Positions 35,806 through 45,300 of a DNA stretch of 64,000 nucleotides are shown piece after piece; position 1 is the stretch's first letter, and every line of letters starts with the position of its first letter. Location of the stretch: NCBI RefSeq assembly GCF_014653215.1, contig NZ_BNAI01000001.1, forward strand, positions 789,949 through 853,948. Direction: 5' to 3'. Source of the stretch: Pseudolysinimonas yzui (GTDB taxonomy: Bacteria; Actinomycetota; Actinomycetes; Actinomycetales; Microbacteriaceae). Under the pieces are notes generated by a model. It was not told where the DNA came from. It made no database searches and saw only the letters and a program-made list of their open reading frames with translations. The position numbers and the translations under genes were made by a program.

Positions 35806-37056
35806 GTGGGCAAACAGGACGGCACCGGGCGGCAGGTCACCTCCGCATCGGCCGTCGACGACCTCACGGCACACCTGCTGCACGTCGACATGGACGCGTT
35901 CTTCGCGTCGGTCGAGCTGCTCGAGCATCCCGAACTGGTCGGCAAACCCGTCATCGTCGGGCATCCCTCGGCACGGTCGGTCGTGACGGCCGCCACCTAT
36001 GAGGCGCGCCGATTCGGGGTCAACTCGGCGATGCCGATGGCGGTCGCCCTGCGGCGCTGCCCGCAGGCGATCGTGCTCGAGCCGCACTACGACCGCTACA
36101 CGAAGTACTCCGGCCTGGTCATGGACATCTTCCGCGACGTGACCCCTCTGGTCGAAGTCCTCGGAATCGATGAGGCCTTTCTGGATGTCGCGGGCGCCCG
36201 ACGCCTGATGGGCACGCCCTGGCAGATCGGCACGCGCATCCGGGAACGCGTGTTCGCCGAGACCGGGCTGCGCTGCTCCGTCGGGGCCGCTGCCACGAAG
36301 TACGTCGCGAAGCTCGCCTCGAGCCGGGCGAAACCCGACGGCCTGCTCGTCATCCCCGAGACCGAGACTCTCGCCTTTCTGCATCCGCAGCCGATCTCGG
36401 CACTGTGGGGAGTGGGCGCGAAGACCGCCGAGAAACTCGAACGACTCGGGCTGCGCACCGTCGGCGACGTCGCGAACATCCCGGTCGAGGCGCTGACCCG
36501 TGCGATCGGGCCGGCGATGGCCGCCCACTTCCACGCCTTGTCGTGGGGGCGCGACCCGCGCGTCGTCGTCACCGAGCACTCGGAGAAGAGCATCGGCCAC
36601 GAACGCACCTTCGAGACGAACATCTCCGACGTCGGCGAACTCGAGAAGGAGATGCTGCGGCTCGCGAACGCGGTCGGGGTGCGGCTTCGGCGGGCGGGCG
36701 TGCAGGCGCGCACGATCGCCCTCAAACTGCGATTCGGCGACTTCTCGACGATCAGCCGATCCCGCACCCTCGCCGACCCCACCGATCTCGGCCGGCGCAT
36801 CTACGAAGAGGCGCGTTCGCTGTACGCCGAGTCGGGCCGGGTCGGCGAGCCCATCCGGCTGCTCGGGGTGCGGGGCGAGCAACTCACCGGACGCGTCGCC
36901 GACCTCGGGCTGTGGGATGACGACGGCGACTGGCGCGAAGCCGAGCAGGCCGTCGACGCGATCACCGCGAAGTTCGGTCGATCGCTCGTGCGCCCCGCGA
37001 CCCTGCTCGGCGACGATCCCGACCGCCGGATGCCGATGCGCGGCGAGCCGACCTGA
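35806..37056 (+). CDS. dinB: DNA polymerase IV (DinB)
   Basis: Y-family translesion polymerase. The 416-residue protein has the catalytic HVDMDAFFASVE motif (Asp28) and GIDEAFLDVAG (Asp122, Glu123), the thumb helix-hairpin-helix around WGVGAKTAEKLERLG, and a little-finger domain. The extreme C terminus (LGDDPDRRMPMRGEPT) does not show an obvious beta-clamp peptide. GTG start. No LexA box is visible upstream. Confidence 0.93.
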   Translation: MGKQDGTGRQVTSASAVDDLTAHLLHVDMDAFFASVELLEHPELVGKPVIVGHPSARSVVTAATYEARRFGVNSAMPMAVALRRCPQAIVLEPHYDRYTKYSGLVMDIFRDVTPLVEVLGIDEAFLDVAGARRLMGTPWQIGTRIRERVFAETGLRCSVGAAATKYVAKLASSRAKPDGLLVIPETETLAFLHPQPISALWGVGAKTAEKLERLGLRTVGDVANIPVEALTRAIGPAMAAHFHALSWGRDPRVVVTEHSEKSIGHERTFETNISDVGELEKEMLRLANAVGVRLRRAGVQARTIALKLRFGDFSTISRSRTLADPTDLGRRIYEEARSLYAESGRVGEPIRLLGVRGEQLTGRVADLGLWDDDGDWREAEQAVDAITAKFGRSLVRPATLLGDDPDRRMPMRGEPT

Positions 37057-37066
37057 GTCTCGTCAC

Positions 37067-37081
37067 GCGGCTTGCAGCCGC
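37067..37081 (+). terminator. Weak hairpin after dinB
   Basis: Arms GCGGCT and AGCCGC with a three-base loop. Short, no T run; may only slow transcription. Confidence 0.35.
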
Positions 37082-37110
37082 TACTCGACCACCGTGTCAC
37101 CCCGAACGGG

Positions 37111-37116
37111 TAACGT
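37111..37116 (+). promoter_or_regulatory. -10 box of the helicase gene
   Basis: TAACGT ends eight bases before the GTG at 37125. Probable leaderless start. Confidence 0.45.
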
Positions 37117-37124
37117 CTCATCAA

Positions 37125-38912
37125 GTGAGCGAGCCGTCGGAAGTCCCCGTGTTCCGGGCGACCGCCGCAGCCGAACACCTCTCGCCGAGCTTCCCCGAGC
37201 GCGCCCCGTGGGGCACCGTCGCGAAGCTGCGGGCCTGGCAGGAGGAGGCCCTCACCGAGTATCTGCGGCGCGACGCCCGCGACTTCCTCGTCTCGGCGAC
37301 ACCGGGCGCTGGCAAGACCGCCTTCGCACTGCGCCTCGCCTCGGAGCTGCTGCGGCGCAAGATCATCGACCGGGTGACCGTGGTGGCGCCGACCGAGCAC
37401 CTCAAGATCCAGTGGGCGGATGCCGCCCACCGTGCCGGCATCCGTCTCGATCCGCGGTTCAGCAACAAGCACTCGCGCGAGTCCCGCCCGTATCACGGCG
37501 TCGCGGTCACCTACGCTCAGGTCGCGGTGCGGCCGTCACTGCACAAGGCGCTCACCGAGTCGAAGCGCTCGCTGGTGATCCTCGACGAGGTGCACCACGG
37601 CGGCGACTCGCTGTCGTGGGGTGACGCCATCCGCGAAGCCTTCGAGGGCGCGACGCGGCGGCTGTCGCTCACCGGCACGCCGTTCCGCTCCGATACGGCG
37701 CCGATCCCGTTCGTGAGCTACCTGCGCGACGAACGCGGCATCCGCCTGTCGCAGACCGACTACGCCTACAGCTACGGCCGTGCTCTCGCCGACGGCATCG
37801 TGCGCCCGGTGATGTTCCTGTCGTACGCCGGGTCGATGCGCTGGCGCACGCGGCAGGGCGACGAGATGGAGGCCGCCCTCGGGCAAGGCGACACCGCCGA
37901 TGTCACGGCACAGGCCTGGCGGGCGGCGCTCGACCCCGACGGGGACTGGATTCCCGCGGTGCTCGCCGCCGCCGACCGTCGGCTCTCCGAGGTGCGCCGC
38001 GACGTGCCCGACGCCGGCGGGTTGGTCATCGCGACCGACCACGTCACCGCGCGGGCGTATGCGACGATCCTCACCGACATCACCGGGCACGTTCCCACCG
38101 TCGTGCTCAGCGACGAGGTCGGCGGCAGCGAGAAGATCCAGGACTTCACGAACGGGTCGCAACGCTGGATGGTGGCGGTGCGGATGGTGTCGGAGGGCGT
38201 CGACGTGCCCCGCCTCATGGTCGGGGTCTACGCCACGAGCGCGTCGACCCCGCTGTTCTTCGCGCAGGCCGTGGGGCGCTTCGTGCGCACCCGCCGACGC
38301 GGCGAGCTGGCGTCGATCTTCGTGCCGAGTGTGCCGATCCTGTTGACCCTGGCGGCCGAGCTCGAGCGCGAACGCGACCACGCCCTCGACCGGGAGCGTG
38401 CCGACGACGAGCTGCTCGACGACGAGAGCCTGGAACGTGCGCAGGAACGCGAAGCCGCATCGGCCGAACTGCTCGACGAATACGAGTGGCAGGCGCTCGG
38501 CTCGGTCGCGACGTTCGAGAAGGTGCTCTACGACGGGCAGGATTTCGGCACCCTCGCCGAACCCGGCAGCCCCGAAGAGTGGGAGTTCATCGGCATTCCC
38601 GGCATCCTCGAGCCGGAAGACGTCAGCCGGTTGCTGAAACTGCGGCAGGCGCGTCAGCAGCGACGGGGGCTGGAGCGATCGCGCGAGGAGCCCGAGCGGG
38701 AGGCGCCGATGCCCCTGCACCGTTCGCTCGCCGAGCAGCGGCGTCTGTTGAACAGTCTCGTGTCGATCCAGGCGCGCACCACGGGGGAGACGCACGCGCA
38801 GGTGCACGCCGAGGTGCGCCGGCTGGGCGGGGGGCCCGAGGTGGGTCGCGCGACCGTCGCGCAACTGCAGGCCCGCATCGACATCCTGCGCAAACGCATC
38901 AACGGTCGCTGA
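37125..38912 (+). CDS. Superfamily 2 DEAD/DEAH helicase
   Basis: A 595-residue ATP-dependent helicase-like protein. Motif I is TPGAGKTAFALRL, motif II DEVHHGGD, motif III SLTGTPFRSD, and the second RecA-like domain ends with AVGRFVRTRRRGE (motif VI). The C-terminal third is highly charged, with Arg/Glu-rich segments. It resembles the uncharacterised actinobacterial XPB/RecG-like group. Role unknown; next to dinB a DNA repair role is possible but unproven. Confidence 0.85.
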   Translation: MSEPSEVPVFRATAAAEHLSPSFPERAPWGTVAKLRAWQEEALTEYLRRDARDFLVSATPGAGKTAFALRLASELLRRKIIDRVTVVAPTEHLKIQWADAAHRAGIRLDPRFSNKHSRESRPYHGVAVTYAQVAVRPSLHKALTESKRSLVILDEVHHGGDSLSWGDAIREAFEGATRRLSLTGTPFRSDTAPIPFVSYLRDERGIRLSQTDYAYSYGRALADGIVRPVMFLSYAGSMRWRTRQGDEMEAALGQGDTADVTAQAWRAALDPDGDWIPAVLAAADRRLSEVRRDVPDAGGLVIATDHVTARAYATILTDITGHVPTVVLSDEVGGSEKIQDFTNGSQRWMVAVRMVSEGVDVPRLMVGVYATSASTPLFFAQAVGRFVRTRRRGELASIFVPSVPILLTLAAELERERDHALDRERADDELLDDESLERAQEREAASAELLDEYEWQALGSVATFEKVLYDGQDFGTLAEPGSPEEWEFIGIPGILEPEDVSRLLKLRQARQQRRGLERSREEPEREAPMPLHRSLAEQRRLLNSLVSIQARTTGETHAQVHAEVRRLGGGPEVGRATVAQLQARIDILRKRINGR

Positions 38913-39174
38913 GTCGCCGCCGACCTTCGGCTGACGTTCGGCCGCACGACTCCTGAGCGGGGGATGCACACCCCCTGGGACGGGTACGGCGTGTCGCGCG
39001 GATGGCACCCCCAGTTGACGGGGGATTCCGGCCGTTGCGGGTCGAGCGACCGCGACCGCGTGTTCTCATGGTTGCAGCATCGGCGACCGGGGGGATCGTC
39101 GCGATGCTCGCCGAGGAAATCCGCGTGCGTACACCGCCGATCCCCGACCGCCGTCAACCGAGGATCAGCCGCTC
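38913..39174 (+). other. 262-base intergenic region with two G5/C5 hairpins
   Basis: Contains GGGGG-ATGCACA-CCCCC (38959-38975) and CCCCC-AGTTGAC-GGGGG (39008-39024). The first may end helicase transcription. The second contains TTGACG, but no -10 box sits at the right distance. A GAGGA ribosome binding site at about 39160-39164 serves the next gene. I see no further gene. Confidence 0.4.
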
Positions 39175-40353
39175 ATGCCTGGATCACCCCTGCCCGTTTC
39201 GCAACCGCGCCGACGCGTTCGGCTCGCCGCCGTCGCGCTGAGTATCGCGACCATCGCCGCGTTCGCGCCGCTGACGGCATCCGCCGCCCACGCCGCGACG
39301 ACACTCACCGCGTCGCCGACGGGCGCCGGAACCGCCTGTTCCGCCAGCGCGCCCTGCACCGTCGCCACCGCCCTTGCCAAGGCGCGTGGCGGCGACGTCG
39401 TCGTGCTGATGGCCGGCAGTTACGGCGCCCCCGTGCTGACCGGCACGGGCGGCTCGACCGCGGCGCCGATCCGGGTGCGCCCCGCGACCGGCGCCGCGGT
39501 GTCGTTCAGCAAGGTCCAGACGTACCTGCCCAACGTCACCTGGTCGGGCCTCACGGTGACCCTGTTGCTCTACGTCTACCCGAGCGCCGTCAACACCGTG
39601 GTCGAGAACTTCACCATGGCGAAGGCCGGCTCATTCCTGCGGGCGAACGGAACGGTCGTGCGCAACTCCGTCTTCAGCGGCGGGATCGACCGGGATGCCG
39701 TGCAGATCAAGGATGCGACCGGCGTCACGCTCGAGGGCAACGTCATCCGCGACTATCGCCTGAGCTCGAGCACCAGCACGGCCCACGTCGACTGCGTTCA
39801 GGTCTACGACGCCGCCCAGGTGAGGATCGTGCGCAACTCGATCTCGGGATGCAGCAACGCGGGGGTCATCCTGTCGCCCGGCATCGGCCTGGGAATCTCG
39901 GGAATCGAGATCAGCGGCAACTTCATCCAGGGCTGCATCGTCGTCTCCACCACGTGCAAGGGCGGCTCTGCGCTCGACGTGCGGGAGGCGAGCGCCTCGA
40001 ACGTCGTCGTGCGCAACAACTCGATCGTCGACGGCGCGACCAGGCTGGTGCCTCGCACCGGGCTGGTCTTCGACCGGAACATCGTGTCCTACCTGGCCGA
40101 CTGCACGGCTCCGATCACCGCCAGCGTCGTTCAGGCCTGGAACTCAGGGGCGTGCGCCACTCCCGCGCGGCTCGGCCTCGACGGCAACCGACAGGGGACC
40201 GTCGCGTTCGTCAACCGTCCGGCGGGCGATCTGCACGTCGCGGATGGGGTCTCGTTCACGATCGACCCCGGGGCGACCGTGGCCCTGACCGTTCCCGTCG
40301 TGGGCCGAGACGGGACGGTCCTCCGCACCAGCACGGCGGGCGCCGACGACTGA
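39175..40353 (+). CDS. Secreted right-handed parallel beta-helix protein
   Basis: A 392-residue exported protein. The signal peptide has RRR at positions 12-14 followed by a hydrophobic stretch and a likely cleavage after AHA (about residue 40). The body shows repeating turns rich in Val/Asn/Gly (VVRNSVFSG, VTLEGNVIRDY, VRIVRNSISGC, VVVRNNSIVDG) typical of pectate-lyase-like beta-helices. Paired cysteines fit an extracellular fold. Possible polysaccharide binding or cleavage; no catalytic residues can be assigned. Confidence 0.8.
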   Translation: MPGSPLPVSQPRRRVRLAAVALSIATIAAFAPLTASAAHAATTLTASPTGAGTACSASAPCTVATALAKARGGDVVVLMAGSYGAPVLTGTGGSTAAPIRVRPATGAAVSFSKVQTYLPNVTWSGLTVTLLLYVYPSAVNTVVENFTMAKAGSFLRANGTVVRNSVFSGGIDRDAVQIKDATGVTLEGNVIRDYRLSSSTSTAHVDCVQVYDAAQVRIVRNSISGCSNAGVILSPGIGLGISGIEISGNFIQGCIVVSTTCKGGSALDVREASASNVVVRNNSIVDGATRLVPRTGLVFDRNIVSYLADCTAPITASVVQAWNSGACATPARLGLDGNRQGTVAFVNRPAGDLHVADGVSFTIDPGATVALTVPVVGRDGTVLRTSTAGADD

Positions 40354-40390
40354 CCTCGCGACGCCCCTACCCGAGGGTGCACGATGAGTC

Positions 40391-40819
40391 ATGGCGTCCG
40401 CACCCACGACCTACTCCGTCACGGCTCGCGTCTCAGCTCCCGGCCACGCCGAGGTCGACGCGGGAACCGACACCCTGCCGATCGATGCGGGGTGGGCGAC
40501 GGAGCCGTCAGGGCATCCCGGGCCGGCCCAGTTGCTCGCGGCCGCCTTCGCGGCGTGTCTGGTCAAGAACCTGGAGCGGTCGGGGCAGCTACTCGATTTC
40601 CACTACGAAAGCGCCCGGGTGATCGTCACGGCGCGCCGCCAGGACGCCCCGCCGAAGTTCGTCGAGATCGCCTACGAACTGGTGATCACCACGAGCGAGT
40701 CCGATCACCGCGTCCAGCTCGTGCATCGCAACCTTCAGAACTACGGCACCGTGTACAACACGCTCGCGGCGGTCTGCGACGTGCACGGGACGGCGACCGG
40801 CGTCCGCGCCTCCGCATGA
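40391..40819 (+). CDS. OsmC-family peroxiredoxin-like protein
   Basis: A 142-residue OsmC/Ohr-fold protein. The two redox cysteines are in AACLVKN and VCDVHG, and the GPAQLLAAAFAAC stretch is the family signature. Such proteins reduce organic hydroperoxides. Its last codons lie in an 18-base tandem duplication that also copies the stop codon. Confidence 0.87.
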   Translation: MASAPTTYSVTARVSAPGHAEVDAGTDTLPIDAGWATEPSGHPGPAQLLAAAFAACLVKNLERSGQLLDFHYESARVIVTARRQDAPPKFVEIAYELVITTSESDHRVQLVHRNLQNYGTVYNTLAAVCDVHGTATGVRASA

Positions 40820-40842
40820 TGGACCGCCTCCGCATGATGGAC
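40807..40842. repeat. 18-base perfect tandem duplication at the end of the OsmC gene
   Basis: The unit CGCCTCCGCATGATGGAC occurs at 40807-40824 and 40825-40842. The first copy contains the OsmC stop (TGA at 40817-40819). The second is non-coding and ends eight bases before the GTG of the next gene. Confidence 0.95.
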
Positions 40843-40849
40843 TGAGCGG

Positions 40850-41737
40850 GTGGCCCCTTCCCTCCGCGCCCGGCTGTTGACCGCCGTCGCCGGACATCCC
40901 GACGGCACCGCACCGTATGTGCTCGAACTCGCCGAGGGCGACGACGCGGGGTACTTCGCGGAAGGCTCCGCACCGTGGATCGTGCACGCGGGCATGGGCA
41001 CCTTCGTCGCCGGCATCCGGGCGCTGCTCATGCAGGCGCTTCATCCCGGCGCGATGGCGGGCGTGCATGACTGGTCGCGCTACCGCGACGACCCCATGGG
41101 CCGACTCGCCGGCACGGTGCGCTGGATCGTCGTGCTCACCTTCGGCTCGACGGATCAGGCCGATCGGGAGACCGCCCGGGTCGCGCGCTTCCACACCCGG
41201 GTTGCCGGTGACTACACCGCGGGCGACGGGTCGGCTCGGCGCTACTCGGCGACCGACCGCGACCTCGTCGACTGGGTGCATGTCACCTTCGCCGACGCGT
41301 TCCTGACCTGCCACGAGACCTGGGGCGACGGCATCCCCGGCGGGGCGGATGCCTACGTGGGCGAGTGGGCGACCGCCGGGCGTCTCATGGGCGTCGAGAC
41401 GCCGCCCGTCACCGCCGCCGAGCTGCGTGCCCGCCGCGACGGCTTCCTCGAGCGCGGCGAACTCCGGGGCGACGAACGGGTGGCCGACGTCGTGCGGTTC
41501 CTGAAGAAGCCGCCGTTCCGCGGAACGCTCGGCATCGCCTACCGGGTACTGTTCGCGGCGGCGGTCGCGACCATCCCGGCGCCCTATCGGCGGATGCTCG
41601 GGGTGCGCCGCTCGATCCTGCCGGTGCGGGCGCTGACCGGCGTGGCGCTGTGGGCAGCCGGGCGCGCGATCGGCTCGGGTCCGCGGGCGCAGGACTTCGC
41701 GCGGATGCGACTGCGGCGGCTCGTGGGCGACGGTTAG
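40850..41737 (+). CDS. MpaB-like oxygenase family protein (DUF2236)
   Basis: A 295-residue protein of the family that includes latex-clearing protein and fungal MpaB. LLMQALHPGAMAGVHDWSRY and the following RFHTRV carry conserved histidines that could bind heme; ETWGDGIP and the RRSILP region are also family-like. The substrate is unknown. GTG start 30 bases after the OsmC stop, so the two may be read together. The TAG stop overlaps the stop of the convergent gene in TTAG. Confidence 0.83.
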   Translation: MAPSLRARLLTAVAGHPDGTAPYVLELAEGDDAGYFAEGSAPWIVHAGMGTFVAGIRALLMQALHPGAMAGVHDWSRYRDDPMGRLAGTVRWIVVLTFGSTDQADRETARVARFHTRVAGDYTAGDGSARRYSATDRDLVDWVHVTFADAFLTCHETWGDGIPGGADAYVGEWATAGRLMGVETPPVTAAELRARRDGFLERGELRGDERVADVVRFLKKPPFRGTLGIAYRVLFAAAVATIPAPYRRMLGVRRSILPVRALTGVALWAAGRAIGSGPRAQDFARMRLRRLVGDG

Positions 41738-42318
41738 TCGACTTCGAGGAACCTGCCTCCGTAGGTCGTGAGCTCCTCGCCCAGTTGCGACTTGATCAGA
41801 CCGTGCATTCGCTCGCGTGAGCTCCCGTAGACCGCGATCTCCGAATCGTCGTTCATGACCCGCCATGAGGCCAACACCGGGTCGGGGTTCACAACGTGCC
41901 GTACCTTCGCGAAGATCCGGTCGAGCTCCCGGTTGTGCTCGACTTCGTCAGGATCGGTGAAGTCGACACGAACGATTTCGGAGAAGCGAAGGATCACGCC
42001 TTCAAGGCTGCCCACTGGCACGACATCGCCGGATTGGCTCTCAAGGCGCGAACCGACCGGGAGGCGTGGCGTGAGAAAGCGGGTCATCGCCTCGACGGAA
42101 TCGGCCGCTCCACGCGCGGGAACCGCAACCTCGATCACAAAGCCCGAGATCCGGTTATCCGCATCAAGCTGTGTTCCGCTTCCGACGATGCCGGAGTCGG
42201 GCCACCGGGCGAGCAATTCGAGCAGCGGATCTTCCACTTGTCGACCGCGATGCACCGGCTGCAGATGAGCCGGAGATGTGAGGAGGTAGACCGTCGGTCG
42301 TCGTCCAAACAGCGCCAC
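41734..42318 (-). CDS. Hypothetical protein
   Basis: I do not recognise this 194-residue protein. It starts with GTG behind a GGGAGGA ribosome binding site (VALFGRRPTVYLLTSPAHLQ). It is soluble, mixed alpha/beta by composition, and has a paired pattern of RFLTPRLPVGSRL and ELDRIFAKVRHVVNPDPVLASW. No signal peptide, membrane segment or cysteine motif is seen. It lies downstream of nothing on its strand and about 80 bases below the dnaE2 stop, so it may share the dnaE2 transcript. Confidence 0.7.
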   Translation of the reverse strand: MALFGRRPTVYLLTSPAHLQPVHRGRQVEDPLLELLARWPDSGIVGSGTQLDADNRISGFVIEVAVPARGAADSVEAMTRFLTPRLPVGSRLESQSGDVVPVGSLEGVILRFSEIVRVDFTDPDEVEHNRELDRIFAKVRHVVNPDPVLASWRVMNDDSEIAVYGSSRERMHGLIKSQLGEELTTYGGRFLEVD

Positions 42319-42398
42319 CGTGTGGTCCTCCCTGATCGGCTCCCGCTGAGCGCCGTTCGGAGATGCTATCCGATGGTGTTGTCGCGCCGAGCTGACGC

Positions 42399-45300
42399 TC
42401 AGTGGAAGTCGCGGGAGCGGTGCAGCACGCCCGCGCTGAGCGGCTCGAAGGCGTCGGCGAGCAGGTTGGTCACACCCTCGTCGGAGCGTTCCAGGATGCC
42501 GCGCACGAGCAGTGCAGGCGACTCCCGGGCGATGCGACGGTAACGCTTCCAGACGCCGACCGAGCAGATCACGTTGACCCAGCCGTGCTCGTCTTCGAGA
42601 TTCATGAACGTCATGCCGCTGGCCGTTCCCGGCCGCTGCCGGTGGGTGACGAGCCCGGCGACCTCGACCCGCCGCCCCGACTCGTGGCTGCGCAGGGCCG
42701 ATGACGGCAGCACGCCCCGTTCGTCCAGGGCGCCGCGCAAATGTGCGACGGGGTGGTCGTCGACCGAGATTCCGGTCGCCCAGAGGTCGTCGCGGAGGAT
42801 CTCGAACGACGTCGGGTCGGCGAACAGCGGCGGCTGCACGGTGACGATGCTCGACGGCAGGAACTCCGCGCGGTCGCCCGCCGCGGCACCCGCGCGCCAG
42901 AGCGCCTCCCGGCGGGCGAGGTCGAACCCCTCGAACGCGTCGGCCGTCGCGAGCGCCTCCAGCTGCGCGGTGGTGAGGCCGACGCGGCGCACGAGATCTT
43001 CCATCGACGTGAACGGTCCGCGCGGGCCGTCGCGCTCGGCGACGATGCGCTTCGCCACCGATTCGCCGATGCCACGTACCCCGGCGAGCCCGAGGCGTAC
43101 TGCGGCGTTGCCGTCGCGTCGATGCTCGGCCGTCGTGTCGGGGGCGCGCGCGTCGAACACCGGGACGGGCGGCTGGTCGCCGAAGCATCCGTCGAGCCCC
43201 GTCTCGGGCACCAGCCCGTCACCTTCGAGCGGCTCCACGAGGGCGAACACCCCGGAACGCAGGACGTCGGGGCGCCGCACCTCGACGCCGTGGCGGCGGG
43301 TGTCGGCGACCAGGGTCGCGGGGGAGTAGAAGCCCATCGGCTGGGCGCGCAGCAGCCCGGCGAGGAACGCCGCCGGATAGTGCAGCTTCAGCCACGACGA
43401 GGCGTAGACGAGCAACGCGAAACTCAGGGCGTGGCTCTCGGCGAACCCGAAGTTCGCGAAGGCCTCGATCTGCCCGTAGATCGTCGCGATGCCGTTCTCG
43501 TCGATGCCCTTGCCCCGCAGCCCCTGTTCGAGCTTCTCGCGCAGCGTGCCGATGCGGATCGTGCCGCGTTTCGAGCCGAGCGAGCGTCGCAGCAGGTCGG
43601 CCTCCTCGGGGTCGAGACCGGCGACGTCGCGCGCCATCTTGATGACCTGCTCCTGGAACACCGGGACCCCGAAGGTGCGGCCGAGGATCGGCTCGAACTC
43701 GGGATGCAGGTACGCGAATGGCTCGCCGAGCTTCCGCCGCACGAACGGATGCACCGCACCACCCTGGATCGGCCCGGGACGGATGAGCGCGACCTGGATG
43801 ACGAGGTCGTAGAACGCCCGTGGCTGCAGCCGGGGGAGCAGCCCCATCTGTGCCCGCGACTCCACCTGGAAGACCCCGATCGCGTCGGCCCGGCACAGCG
43901 CGTCGTAGGTTCCCGGCTCCTCTTTCGGGATCGTCGCGAGGGTCAGTTCGCGTCCGAACACCGTGCGGATCTGGTCGAACGAGTGCTGAAGCGCCGACAG
44001 GATGCCCAGGCCCAGCAGGTCGAACTTGACCAGCCCCATCCAGGCGCAGTCGTCCTTCTCCCACTGCAGCACGGTGCGGTCCTTCATGCGCGCGTGCTCG
44101 ATCGGCACCACCTCGCCGATCGGGCGTTCGGTCATCACCATCCCGCCGGAGTGGATGCCGAGGTGCCGAGGAAAGCCGAGCAGCTCGCCGGTGAGCTGCC
44201 GCACCCCGAGCGGGATGTCGTGCAGGTCTTCCGCGATCGGGTCACCCCAGCGTTCGAGCCGCTTCGACCAGGCGTCCTGCTGACCCGGCCCGTGCCCGAA
44301 CGCCTTCGCCATGTCGCGGATGGCGTTGCGCGGCGTGTAGGTGACGACGTTGGCGACCTGGGCGGCGTTCTCGCGCCCGTACTTCTCATAGACGTACTGG
44401 ATGACCTCCTCGCGCCGGTCGGAGTCGAAGTCGACGTCGATGTCGGGCTCCTCGTCGCGGATGCTCGACAGGAACCGCTCGAACGGCAGCTCGTAGAAGA
44501 TCGCATCGATCGCCGTGATGCCGAGCAGGTAGCAGACCGCGCTGCTGGCGGCACTGCCGCGCCCCTGGCAGAGGATGCCGCGTGAGCGTGCGAAGTCGAC
44601 GATGTCCTTCACGAGCAGGAAGTAGCCGGGGAAGTCCTTCGCCGCGATGACGTCGAGCTCGTTCTGGATGCGGCGGCGATGCCCGGCGGGCAGGTCCGGC
44701 CCGTAGATGCGGGCGGCCGCCTGCCAGGTCTCGTGCGACAGCCAACCCATGAGGTCGAACCCCGGCGGTACGTCGAGCTGCGGCAGTCGTGGGGTGACGC
44801 TCCGCAGCGCGAACGCGGTCTCGCGGGCGAGTTCGACCGAGTACGCGACCGCTCCGGGGTAACGGGAGAACCGCTGCGTCATCTCGAACCCCGACCGCAG
44901 GAAGCCGCCGCCCGCCGCCGGCAGCCACGGTTCGTGCTGGTCGAGGCTCGCCCGTGCCCGCACGGCGGCGAGAGCGGTCGCGAGCGGGGCCCGCTCCGGC
45001 CGGGCGTAGTGCACGTTGCCGGTCGCCAGGATCGGCAGTTTCAGGTCGCGCGCGAGCCCGGCGAGGGCGTCGTTGCGGTCGGAGTCGAGCGGATCGCCGC
45101 GGTCGGTCAGCTCGACGATGACGTTGTCGCGGCCGAACCGATCGACGAGGGCGCGCAGTTCGCGCGCGGCGGCATCCCGGCCGTGGGTTTCGAGGGCCTG
45201 CCGCACGGTGCCCTTGCGGCACCCGCTCAACACCGCCCAGTGGCCTTCGGCGGTGTCGCCGAGGGTGCCGAGGTCGTACACCGGGCGGCCCTTCTCGCCG

